Assembly (NCBI RefSeq): GCF_002153375.1
Contig: NZ_MTBQ01000003.1
Span: forward strand, 248,001 to 312,000
DNA: 64,000 bases
Direction: 5' to 3'
Source: Oceanobacillus rekensis
GTDB taxonomy: Bacteria > Bacillota > Bacilli > Bacillales > Amphibacillaceae
Part shown: one piece after another, positions 7,639-14,934 of the stretch
How positions within the stretch are numbered: the stretch's first letter is position 1
How the letters are laid out: every line of letters starts with the position of its first letter
Position numbers and translations under genes: made by a program
The notes under the pieces: generated by a model
Told to the model about the DNA's origin: nothing
Databases searched by the model: none
Seen by the model: the letters and a program-made list of their open reading frames with translations, nothing else

Positions 7639-8385
7639 ATGAATCAAGTAATTGAAGGTCTACTTAGTCATCGTTCTATTCGAAAATTTACAGATGAAAA
7701 ACTTACCCAAGAACAAATTTATACTATTGTAAAATCTGCACAGCAAGCATCATCTTCCAGCAATGTGATGGCATACTCAATCATTGGTATAACTGATCAA
7801 AAATTAAAAAACGAGCTTTACAAAGTATCTGGGCAAAAACATGTTAAAAATAATGCACATATGTTTGTTTTCTGTGGAGATTTACATCGCATAAATCAGC
7901 TTGCAAGTTCAGAGGAAAAAGCAAGCATAAAAGAAAATATGGAGAGTACAGAGCAATTCATAGTTGCAACCATCGATGCAGCCCTTGCCGCACAGAATGC
8001 TTCTGTTGCGGCTGAATCAATGGGTCTGGGCATCTGCTATATCGGAAGCCTTCGAAATGATATTAACCGGGTAAATGAACTACTCGGGCTTCCTGAACAT
8101 GTTATTCCATTATTTGGGCTCATTACTGGCTACCCAGATCATAAACCAGATATAAAACCAAGACTTCCACTTGAAGCAATTTACCATGAAAATAAATACA
8201 AATCCTATGATGAACAATATCCATTAATTGAAGCATACGACAATGAAATGAAAAGCTATTATGAGCATCGCTCCTCTAATACTAAAGTAGATACATGGTC
8301 AGACCAAATGATTCGTAAATACAGCAAACCAACACGGATGGATGTTACACCATTTGTAAAAAGTAAAAAATTGAATAAGAGATAA
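7639..8385 (+). CDS. nfrA: NADPH-dependent FMN nitroreductase (NfrA/NfsA type)
   Basis: A 248-residue FMN-dependent oxidoreductase of the NfsA/NfrA group, which reduces nitroaromatics, quinones and flavins with NAD(P)H. Typical features are the N-terminal LLSHRSIRKFTDE FMN-binding block, QASSSSNVMAYSII, the AESMGLGICYIG segment and the C-terminal extension of this subgroup. Length matches B. subtilis NfrA1 (249 aa). The ATG at 7639 is chosen because AAGGAGG lies 11 nt upstream; an in-frame ATG at 7618 precedes the ribosome site. Confidence 0.88.
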   Translation: MNQVIEGLLSHRSIRKFTDEKLTQEQIYTIVKSAQQASSSSNVMAYSIIGITDQKLKNELYKVSGQKHVKNNAHMFVFCGDLHRINQLASSEEKASIKENMESTEQFIVATIDAALAAQNASVAAESMGLGICYIGSLRNDINRVNELLGLPEHVIPLFGLITGYPDHKPDIKPRLPLEAIYHENKYKSYDEQYPLIEAYDNEMKSYYEHRSSNTKVDTWSDQMIRKYSKPTRMDVTPFVKSKKLNKR

Positions 8386-8398
8386 TTCGGGATAATTT

Positions 8399-8437
8399 AA
8401 ATACCGGTACATTTAATATGTGCCGGTATTTATTTTT
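8399..8437 (+). terminator. Terminator of nfrA
   Basis: Hairpin AAATACCGGTACAT / ATGTGCCGGTATTT followed by ATTTTT. Confidence 0.85.
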
Positions 8438-8565
8438 GTCTGAATAATTAATTGTACGAAATCGTCACATAACAATTCGATTTACAGTAAATGGTAAAAT
8501 CCAACAAGTATATTTAATTGGTATTACCTCAAAATATAAATACAAGTAACCTGAGGAGGGATGAA

Positions 8566-8769
8566 ATGACAGTAGCAACACAAGTTAAACAAACAATCGC
8601 CGGATTAAAAAGTGTTCAAGCAAGTTTCGAACAGTTTGCCCTCGAAACGGATAATAAGCAAGCAAAACAACTATACCAAGATGCCGCACAACAAACAATG
8701 ACCATACTAAACAATGTACAACCAAGAGTTACCCAAATAGAACAAGAAGAACCACAATACAAACAATAA
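8566..8769 (+). CDS. DUF1657 protein, first gene of the spoVA operon
   Basis: A 67-residue helical protein beginning MTVATQVKQTIAGLKSVQAS and ending EEPQYKQ, matching the DUF1657 family found with extra spoVA clusters. CTGAGGAGGGATGAA sits just before the ATG at 8566; a longer in-frame frame from 8518 lacks a ribosome site. A second DUF1657 gene (11315) and a DUF1657-like tail on the last gene of the cluster share the same pattern. Its role in the spore membrane is not known. Confidence 0.85.
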   Translation: MTVATQVKQTIAGLKSVQASFEQFALETDNKQAKQLYQDAAQQTMTILNNVQPRVTQIEQEEPQYKQ

Positions 8770-8771
8770 AT

Positions 8772-8900
8772 AAAAGCGAAGGCGACTGCCCAGAAGCGAG
8801 TGCATAAGCAAAGAACCGTAGAGCAAACGCTTTTCCTGCTCGGAGTGTTCATTGCTTATGACGGGAGCTTCTAGGAGCCGAAGCTGGATAGATAACAATA
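8772..8900. repeat. Imperfect palindromic interspersed-type element inside the spoVA operon
   Basis: A 130-bp GC-richer stretch between the first two operon genes forms a long imperfect hairpin: AGAAGC/GCTTCT outer, CATAAGCAA/TTGCTTATG middle (8803-8811 with 8852-8860), GAGCA/TGCTC inner. The opening GCGAAGGCGACTGCC is reminiscent of interspersed repeats of Bacillaceae. No second copy in this window, so the repeat status is inference. Confidence 0.45.
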
Positions 8901-8917
8901 ATAGCGACTGACTGAAC

Positions 8918-8939
8918 AGGAGGCTTTAAGAGGCCTCCT
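8918..8939 (+). other. Small hairpin before the YhcN-like gene
   Basis: AGGAGGC / GCCTCCT stem with an 8-nt loop and no T-tract; it could slow transcription or protect the downstream message. Confidence 0.35.
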
Positions 8940-8973
8940 ACATACCTTTGGATGAAAGAGATGGGTGTGAGAA

Positions 8974-9438
8974 ATGCGAAAATCCACAATATTATTTACT
9001 TACCTAATTTTAGCTTTATTATTGACCGCTTGTGGAAATGAACCTATGGAACAAGGACAAGAAAATAGCGGTTCCCCAGATGTTACGAAGATTTCCAATG
9101 ATAAACTAATTAGTCAGCAACCATCTAATGAAGCAAAAGATATTCTAGACAACTATGAGGAAATAACGGCTATAAAAGCTGTAAATACAAAGGATAGCCT
9201 TTTTATTGCAATTGAAGTCGAGCATCATGAGAGGTTCACCATGTCACAACTGGAAAAGAAACACAAAAAAGAAATGAAAGAACATTTCAAGGATATGAAA
9301 ATTGAATTTTCAACTGATAAAAAGATTGTTCTTGAACTTGAAAAGCTCGAGCAGAAAATCAATCATAACGATATCTCAAAAAAAGAAATGGAGAAAAAAT
9401 TTAAGCAGATAGTAAATTTAGCAAAGGAACAGACCTAA
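8974..9438 (+). CDS. YhcN/YlaJ-family spore lipoprotein
   Basis: A 154-residue lipoprotein (signal ILALLLTAC, lipid Cys20) followed by an acidic linker and a charged C-terminal half rich in Lys and Glu. Size, signal and position between DUF1657 and spoVAC match the YhcN/YlaJ-domain lipoprotein of spoVA2mob-type operons, probably anchored at the spore inner membrane. The ribosome site is weak (GATGGGTGTGAG). Confidence 0.75.
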   Translation: MRKSTILFTYLILALLLTACGNEPMEQGQENSGSPDVTKISNDKLISQQPSNEAKDILDNYEEITAIKAVNTKDSLFIAIEVEHHERFTMSQLEKKHKKEMKEHFKDMKIEFSTDKKIVLELEKLEQKINHNDISKKEMEKKFKQIVNLAKEQT

Positions 9439-9456
9439 AAGAAAGAGTGAATAGTT

Positions 9457-9936
9457 ATGGCTGATGAAAAGAAGAAAAACTTACCACCGGAAGCACAGAA
9501 GTATCAAGACTTTCAAACAAAAAGGGAAGTAAAAAGGCCCTTGCTGAAAAACTGTATAAAAGCTTTCTTAGTTGGCGGGATCATTTGCTTTATTGGACAA
9601 ATCATTACTACTTTTTATATATATAATTTTAACTTCACCGAACAAACTGCTGGAAATCCAACTACAGCAACACTTATTTTCATTACCATGCTTTTAACAG
9701 GATTTGGTGTTTATGACCGAATCGGCCAGTTTGCTGGAGCTGGTTCGGCAGTACCTGTTACAGGATTTGGGAATGCTGTGATAGCATCTGCAATCGAGTA
9801 CCGTACAGAAGGATTTATACTTGGTGTTGGCAGTAATATGCTTAAATTAGCGGGTCCAGTTATTGTGTATGGTGTCTTTTCAGCTTTTGTTATCGCTCTA
9901 ATCAAAACAATTCTCGTTCAGTGGGGTGGTTTTTAA
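9457..9936 (+). CDS. spoVAC: Stage V sporulation protein AC
   Basis: A 159-residue membrane protein of the dipicolinic-acid channel. SpoVAC forms a mechanosensitive pore in the inner spore membrane for Ca-DPA. After a charged head come several membrane segments, with the family landmarks FLVGGIICFIGQ, LTGFGVYDRIGQFAGAGSAVP and VTGFGNAVIASAIEY. It abuts spoVAD (stop at 9936, next ATG at 9937), implying translational coupling. It belongs to the mobile-type cluster rather than the canonical spoVA operon because of its DUF1657/YhcN/DUF421 neighbours. Confidence 0.95.
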   Translation: MADEKKKNLPPEAQKYQDFQTKREVKRPLLKNCIKAFLVGGIICFIGQIITTFYIYNFNFTEQTAGNPTTATLIFITMLLTGFGVYDRIGQFAGAGSAVPVTGFGNAVIASAIEYRTEGFILGVGSNMLKLAGPVIVYGVFSAFVIALIKTILVQWGGF

Positions 9937-10953
9937 ATGCTAGCCGGACATCAAACATGGATATTTAATAATAAACCTGTCATTTTAACAACTGGTACTG
10001 TAGGTGGTCCGTTTGAAGCGAATGGAAATATACCAGAAGCATTCGATACACTTCATGATGATATGTGGCTTGAGCAGGCTTCCTTTGAAAAATCTCAGCA
10101 GAAAATGATGGAAGAAGCCTGTCAAATTGCTATTAAAAAGAGTTCCATCGAAAAAGAACAAGTTCAATTTTTTATCAGTGGTGACTTAATTAATCAAATA
10201 ACTCCGACAACTTTTGCAGCTAATACAATGGGTCTTCCCTATTTTGGTTTGTTCAGTGCCTGTGCAACATCAATGGAAAGCTTGGCATTATCCGCCGCAA
10301 TTATCAATGGTGGTGGTGCCAATTATATACTTAGCGGTTCCTCCAGTCACAACGCTGCTACAGAAAAGCAGTTTCGGTACCCTACGGAGTATGGTGGTCA
10401 AAAACCTCCTACCGCCCAATGGACTGTCACTGGAGCAGGATGTGCTTTAGTAGCAAAAACAGGTGTTGGTCCAAAAATAACATCGGCAACAATCGGGAAA
10501 GTTGTCGATATGGGGATGACGGACCCGTTCAATATGGGCGGCGCAATGGCTCCTGCAGCTGCTGACACCATTGAAACCCATTTAAAGGAAAGAAATGTCG
10601 ATCCCTCCTACTATGATTTAATTATTACTGGAGATCTTGGTCATGTTGGAAGAGAGGTATCCTTGGATTATATGCATAAGCGAGACATTCCAATCGAGGA
10701 TAGTAAATATGTGGATTGTGGGCTTACAATTTATCGGGAAGGTCAGCCTGTTCTTGCAGGTGCGAGTGGCGCAGCTTGTTCTGCTGTCGTAACGTATGGA
10801 CATTTTCTCAAACAGATAATCAAAGGAGAAATCAATCGAATACTAGTAGTTGCAACCGGATCCTTGCATTCTACATTGAGTGTACAACAAGGTGATCCGA
10901 TACCATGTATTGCACATGCTGTATCAATTGAATCAGGAAGTGATCAGTTATGA
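9937..10953 (+). CDS. spoVAD: Stage V sporulation protein AD
   Basis: A 338-residue thiolase-fold soluble subunit that binds dipicolinic acid and works with SpoVAC and SpoVAE in DPA uptake during sporulation. Visible landmarks are [11 protein letters not shown], the nucleophile-elbow-like [16 protein letters not shown], and the [13 protein letters not shown] segment. Length is that of SpoVAD. Its stop overlaps the spoVAE start by 4 nt (ATGA). Confidence 0.95.
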   Translation: MLAGHQTWIFNNKPVILTTGTVGGPFEANGNIPEAFDTLHDDMWLEQASFEKSQQKMMEEACQIAIKKSSIEKEQVQFFISGDLINQITPTTFAANTMGLPYFGLFSACATSMESLALSAAIINGGGANYILSGSSSHNAATEKQFRYPTEYGGQKPPTAQWTVTGAGCALVAKTGVGPKITSATIGKVVDMGMTDPFNMGGAMAPAAADTIETHLKERNVDPSYYDLIITGDLGHVGREVSLDYMHKRDIPIEDSKYVDCGLTIYREGQPVLAGASGAACSAVVTYGHFLKQIIKGEINRILVVATGSLHSTLSVQQGDPIPCIAHAVSIESGSDQL

Positions 10954-11300
10954 TATTTTTCTGGGCATTTGTCGTAGGGGGACTTATTTGTGTAATGGGA
11001 CAAATTATGTTTGATGTTTTTAAACTTTCCCCTGCACATACCTTGACAATTTTAGTTGTAAGTGGCGCAATACTTGATGGATTTGGTTTGTATGAACCAT
11101 TAATCGACTTTGCAGGTGCTGGTGCCACCGTTCCGATTACAAGCTTCGGGAATTCTCTTGTTCATGGAGCAATGCAGGAAGCTGAAAAGCACGGAATCAT
11201 TGGCGTGGTCACCGGGATGTTCGAAGTAACGAGTTCCGGTATATCTTCCGCCATCATATTTGGTGTCATCGGTGCCTTGATTTTCAAACCAAAAGGATAA
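10950..11300 (+). CDS. spoVAE: Stage V sporulation protein AE (AEb type)
   Basis: A 116-residue membrane protein with about four hydrophobic segments and landmarks [35 protein letters not shown] and [14 protein letters not shown]. It is related in sequence to SpoVAC and is the third core subunit of the DPA channel. Its ATG overlaps the spoVAD stop. Confidence 0.93.
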   Translation: MIFFWAFVVGGLICVMGQIMFDVFKLSPAHTLTILVVSGAILDGFGLYEPLIDFAGAGATVPITSFGNSLVHGAMQEAEKHGIIGVVTGMFEVTSSGISSAIIFGVIGALIFKPKG

Positions 11301-11314
11301 ATGGAGTTGATCGT

Positions 11315-11515
11315 ATGACTGTCGGTTCACAGGTTAAAGGATGCTATTCATCCATTAAAAGCATTGAAGCAAGTCTAGGTATATTATCGAACAAAACACA
11401 GAACGTAGAATCCAAACAAGCTTTTGAACATACTGAACAACTAATGAAACAAATTAAGAATGACCTCCAGAAGCAAGTGGTGATGCTTTCGAAGCAAGAA
11501 CCGCAATATAAATAG
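11315..11515 (+). CDS. DUF1657 protein, second copy
   Basis: A 66-residue helical protein starting MTVGSQVKGCYSSIKSIEAS and ending KQEPQYK, a paralogue of the product at 8566 with the same EPQYK terminus. TGGAGTTGATCGT precedes the ATG. It lies 14 nt after spoVAE and 17 nt before the DUF421 gene, so it is in the operon. Confidence 0.85.
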   Translation: MTVGSQVKGCYSSIKSIEASLGILSNKTQNVESKQAFEHTEQLMKQIKNDLQKQVVMLSKQEPQYK

Positions 11516-11532
11516 AGAGAGGAAGAAGCGCT

Positions 11533-12390
11533 GTGCCGGAATGGATCATTATCTTGCTAAGATCTTTAACATTAATCACGTTATTGTTTTTTTTAACCAA
11601 ATGGCTTGGAACAAAGCATCTATCACAGTTAAATATTTTTGAGTATATTTCTGGAATTGTCCTTGGAAGTATTGCCGCCATTCATACCGTCGATCCAGAT
11701 ACAAATTTTAGCTATGCCGTCATTGCCATGGTTGTTTGGTTCATGGTTCCATTTGGGGTAGAGAAAATGGCTTTAAAAAGTAAAGCCTTTCGAGACTTTA
11801 CAGAGGGTAAAGGCGTCGTATTTATCCAGGACGGAAAAATTATGGAAGATAATTTAAAAAAGGAAGGTTATTCGACGGATGACTTGTTGGAAAAACTTCG
11901 TAATAACAATATATTTCTAGCATCAGACGTTGAATTTGCTGTTTTAGAACCAACCGGAAGTTTGAGCGTCCTTCCTAAAAGAGAAAATCGTCCCCTCACG
12001 GCAAAAGATTTAGGTATTAAACTAGCTCCCACAAAAGAACCACAAACAGTTGTTATGGATGGTAATGTGTTACTGGAGCCACTAGCAAATCTGTCGCTAA
12101 ATACGAACTGGCTAGAAACCGAGCTTGATAAAATGAATGTAAGCATTGAAAATGTTTTCTTAGCCCAAGCAGACAGTGACGGTCAGCTGACCGTCGACTT
12201 ATATGATGACATGATTGCAGTTCCAGCTCCAACAGAGAAGCCACTTCTTCTTGCGACAATGAAAAAATGTCAGGCCGATTTGGAATTATTTGCTCTTTCG
12301 ACAGAAAATCCGGAGTCAAAGGAAATGTACCAACGTAATGGTAAAAAACTTCAAAACGCAATTGATACCATTTCTCCTTATTTAAGTTAA
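11533..12390 (+). CDS. DUF421 (YetF-like) membrane protein with DUF1657-like tail
   Basis: A 285-residue protein: about three N-terminal membrane helices (residues 4-85), a DUF421 cytosolic domain (about 90-220, with GKGVVFIQDGKIMEDNL), and a C-terminal helical part (about 235-285) resembling DUF1657 (KKCQADLELFALSTENPESK). This fusion is typical of the last gene of spoVA2mob-type operons; a YetF-like product of this operon has been linked to spore heat resistance and germination in other species. It starts with GTG behind GAGAGGAAG. Confidence 0.88.
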   Translation: MPEWIIILLRSLTLITLLFFLTKWLGTKHLSQLNIFEYISGIVLGSIAAIHTVDPDTNFSYAVIAMVVWFMVPFGVEKMALKSKAFRDFTEGKGVVFIQDGKIMEDNLKKEGYSTDDLLEKLRNNNIFLASDVEFAVLEPTGSLSVLPKRENRPLTAKDLGIKLAPTKEPQTVVMDGNVLLEPLANLSLNTNWLETELDKMNVSIENVFLAQADSDGQLTVDLYDDMIAVPAPTEKPLLLATMKKCQADLELFALSTENPESKEMYQRNGKKLQNAIDTISPYLS

Positions 12391-12401
12391 TTTAATAGGA
12401 T

Positions 12402-12500
12402 TTTATCGCAAAGTAAACTCCGAACTAAAATAAGTAACTTTGGCGACCGCTCTGGGAAATATACTATATGCAGATGCGTTTCGGGGAATAGAAGCACAAG
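12402..12500 (+). repeat. Degenerate remnant of the large interspersed element
   Basis: GGCGACCGCTCTGGGAAATA is identical to the left hairpin arm of the element copies at 24270 and (with one change) 40689; the preceding TCGCAAAGTAAACT resembles their GCGAAGTAACTG end. The right half is missing. Confidence 0.65.
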
Positions 12501-12507
12501 CGAAAAG

Positions 12508-12597
12508 TCAAAAAATTGGTGTGTGAAGCATGATGGTTATGTTACAAATCGTGGATTTAATTCGGATGCTTTGAAAAATTATCATATCGATCAATAA
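12508..12597 (+). pseudogene. Possible 3' remnant of a lost gene
   Basis: An open frame without start codon or ribosome site encodes NWCVKHDGYVTNRG and continues to a stop at 12595-12597. It lies between the repeat remnant and a terminator. The protein-like composition suggests the end of a deleted gene; family unknown. Confidence 0.25.
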
Positions 12598-12624
12598 AGA
12601 GCCAACACCTTGTGCTGGCTCTAC
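12598..12624 (-). terminator. Terminator of the quinone oxidoreductase gene
   Basis: On the minus strand AGAGCCAGCAC / GTGTTGGCTCT is followed by TTTATTG. Confidence 0.7.
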
Positions 12625-12626
12625 TC

Positions 12627-13604
12627 TTAGATTCGAAGTGCAACTTTTCCAAATTGCCTTCCCTCTTTAAGATAATCAAATGCAGCCTGTGCTTCATCCA
12701 ATTTAAAGGTTTTGTCAACAACCGGGTTCATATTGTAATTCTCAATATGATCCAATGCTGCTTGTAACTCCTGTCTTGAACCCATTGTTGAACCAATCAG
12801 TTGATACTGACCATAGAAAAATTTGCGTAAATCAAGGTCAACATGATCATCTGTAGTAGCACCAAATATCACGATTCGTCCACCCTTTTTCAACACATCT
12901 AATGATCGATTAAACGTAGCTTTCCCAACACTATCAATAACAATATCTACTTTTTCATTTTTCAGTTCTTCATTCCAATCACTATTAGTATCAATGGCTA
13001 AATCAGCACCGAGTTCTTTTGCCTTATTTCGTTTATCCTCACTGCGGGAGCTTACAATTACTCGAGCACCAATATTCTTCGCAAACGAAATTAAATATGT
13101 TGCTACACCACTTCCAGCCCCTGGTATAAATATGGTCTCTCCCCTTTTAATTTGCCCTTTCGTAAAGAGCGCTCGATAACCGGTTAATGCTGCTAGAGCA
13201 AATACACTTGCTTCTTCCCATGAGAGTTTTTCTGGTTTCCTTTCTACTTGTTCTTCTGATAAAGCTATTTTTTCAGCAAACGTTCCATGATCTGGCATCC
13301 CTAATATATCAAAACCTGTTGGTGGTGCGTCACTATTATCATACCAGCGAAGTGCAGGGTTAATAATTACTTCATCACCAACTTGAAATCGGCTTACCCC
13401 TTCCCCTACAGATTCAATGACACCTGCACCATCTGAACCGAGAATTAATGCCTCTTTGTCACTTCCCATGCGATCTGGAATATACAAATCCCTTCGATTC
13501 AGACCTGCTGTACGTAATGCTACGATTACTTCATGTGAACCCACAACAGGCTCGTCCATTTCTTTAATTGTTAATTCGCCATGTTCTAATACAAATGCTT
13601 TCAT
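12627..13604 (-). CDS. MDR-family NADPH:quinone oxidoreductase / alcohol dehydrogenase-like
   Basis: A 325-residue medium-chain dehydrogenase/reductase. The GroES-like catalytic domain spans about residues 1-130 (LGSDGAGVIESVGEGV, GDEVIINP) and the Rossmann domain about 130-270 (IPGAGSGVATYLISFAKNIGARV). The structural-zinc Cys cluster is absent, which fits the zinc-free quinone oxidoreductase branch. The ATG at 13604 is preferred over 13613 because AAAGGA lies 8 nt upstream of it. Confidence 0.85.
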   Translation of the reverse strand: MKAFVLEHGELTIKEMDEPVVGSHEVIVALRTAGLNRRDLYIPDRMGSDKEALILGSDGAGVIESVGEGVSRFQVGDEVIINPALRWYDNSDAPPTGFDILGMPDHGTFAEKIALSEEQVERKPEKLSWEEASVFALAALTGYRALFTKGQIKRGETIFIPGAGSGVATYLISFAKNIGARVIVSSRSEDKRNKAKELGADLAIDTNSDWNEELKNEKVDIVIDSVGKATFNRSLDVLKKGGRIVIFGATTDDHVDLDLRKFFYGQYQLIGSTMGSRQELQAALDHIENYNMNPVVDKTFKLDEAQAAFDYLKEGRQFGKVALRI

Positions 13605-13662
13605 TGATTTCATCCTTTCATCACAGTTAAGAAGAATATAAACTTCGTGACACCAAAGTTTT

Positions 13663-14586
13663 CTAATAGTATAAGCTCATGTTTTCCAATTGTTGTTTAC
13701 TCGTTACGTCTTCTGAAAATAACGGAACATAAACAAGCTTTTGACTTTGGAATGTATCTTCAATCATGGATACATAAGTTTTTTCATGTTCTTTTCTTTT
13801 TTCAAAAAATGCTCCATCAGCTTCCTTAGGTAAAATTTTATTTACAATTAAAGTTTTCACATGCAAATGATAGTTATCAAGCAGCTTGATTGCTTTTTTT
13901 GTTTCTAAAATGGAGAGACGTTCAGGATTTAAAACGAAAATAAAACCAGTTTGTTGATGATCGAGAAGCACCTTTCTAGCCTCGGAAAACCTTTCCTTCC
14001 TTTCTTTCAGAACATTATAAATTGGGTCCTCTATTGGCTCGCCATCATTCAATAACTGTGTGTAATTTTCATTCGTCTTCTGTCGTTTCTGTAGCAACCC
14101 TTCGATCCAAATACCCATCAATTCGGGAAGGGTCAGTAGTCGAATCGTATGACCTGTTGGTGCCGTATCAAATACTATTCTATCAAAGTTATCTCTTTCT
14201 TCCAAAATAATAGCTATTAATTTATCAAACATTGCAGCTTCATCTGCACCTGGGGAAGCTTTAGCAGTGTCTAATTGGCGATTTACTTCCTCCATCATAC
14301 TTGATTGTACAATTCCCTTAATATTTTCTTTTACACCTCTAATATACTTTTCTGTTTCGATATCAGGATCTATTTCCAATGCAAAGAGATTCTCAGCTAC
14401 TTGTTCTGTTTTCCCACCAATTTTCTGTTCAAATATATCTCCAATATTATGTGCCGGATCTGTTGAGATTAATAATGTCTTATAACCTTCCTTAGCCGCT
14501 TTCCAGGCAATTGTTGCAGCAGAAGTAGACTTACCCACTCCTCCCTTACCACCTATAAAGAGAATTTTTTTATTAATATCCAGCAT
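13663..14586 (-). CDS. ArsA/GET3-family ATPase
   Basis: A 307-residue single-domain ATPase of the ArsA/Get3 family, with deviant Walker A GGKGGVGKST (residues 12-21), STDPAHNIGDIF, and the switch region FDTAPTGHTIRLL. ArsA energises arsenite export and Get3 targets tail-anchored proteins; this single-domain form sits with a CC-terminal partner gene rather than arsB/arsR, so arsenite transport is unlikely. The ATG at 14586 is preferred because AAAGGAAG lies 7 nt upstream. The partner stop is 17 nt away, implying an operon. Confidence 0.87.
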   Translation of the reverse strand: MLDINKKILFIGGKGGVGKSTSAATIAWKAAKEGYKTLLISTDPAHNIGDIFEQKIGGKTEQVAENLFALEIDPDIETEKYIRGVKENIKGIVQSSMMEEVNRQLDTAKASPGADEAAMFDKLIAIILEERDNFDRIVFDTAPTGHTIRLLTLPELMGIWIEGLLQKRQKTNENYTQLLNDGEPIEDPIYNVLKERKERFSEARKVLLDHQQTGFIFVLNPERLSILETKKAIKLLDNYHLHVKTLIVNKILPKEADGAFFEKRKEHEKTYVSMIEDTFQSQKLVYVPLFSEDVTSKQQLENMSLYY

Positions 14587-14603
14587 CGTTTTACTTCCTT
14601 TCT

Positions 14604-14861
14604 TTAACAACAACGAATCCCTGTCATTGGAGACTTATCCATTCCCATTCGCAAATGCCAATCATGAAATTTTTCAATTATATATGGATATAATTCGAGT
14701 GTATAATAATAAACTGGATTTGGAATACCAATCATTTCGGAATAGAGAAGTAAAAGAAAGAAATCATCTTCATTTCTTAATTCCCTAGCAACTTCCTGCC
14801 GGTGCGGCATACTTAGTACTTCTTCATAAAATGTTATTAGTTGCTTTAATTTATCCAACAT
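14604..14861 (-). CDS. Small protein ending in Cys-Cys (cory-CC-star type)
   Basis: An 85-residue helical, aromatic-rich protein (YYYTLELYPYIIEKFHDWH) whose chain ends GIRCC directly before the stop. This matches the small family named for a C-terminal CC and for co-occurrence with ArsA-like ATPases; here it is the first gene of a two-gene operon with the ATPase. The terminal Cys pair could bind metal or be a client handled by the ATPase (inference). AAGGAGTGAG precedes the ATG. Confidence 0.75.
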   Translation of the reverse strand: MLDKLKQLITFYEEVLSMPHRQEVARELRNEDDFFLLLLYSEMIGIPNPVYYYTLELYPYIIEKFHDWHLRMGMDKSPMTGIRCC

Positions 14862-14892
14862 AATCTCTCACTCCTTTTTTCCTAGATGATAT

Positions 14893-14921
14893 AAAGAAGG
14901 AGTCATCAATTACATGACCCC
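14893..14921 (-). terminator. Probable terminator of cstA
   Basis: Minus-strand hairpin GGGGTCAT / ATGACTCC followed by TTCTTT; modest stem. Confidence 0.5.
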
Positions 14922-14934
14922 TCTCATATACTAT

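Noticed and set aside
8441-8560. Sigma-G promoter for the spoVA operon
   Set aside because: Partial -10-like and -35-like sequences exist, but none with acceptable spacing; not annotated.
13663-14861. Arsenic resistance operon
   Set aside because: The ATPase is ArsA-like, but no arsB, arsC, arsD or arsR is adjacent; the partner is a CC-terminal protein.
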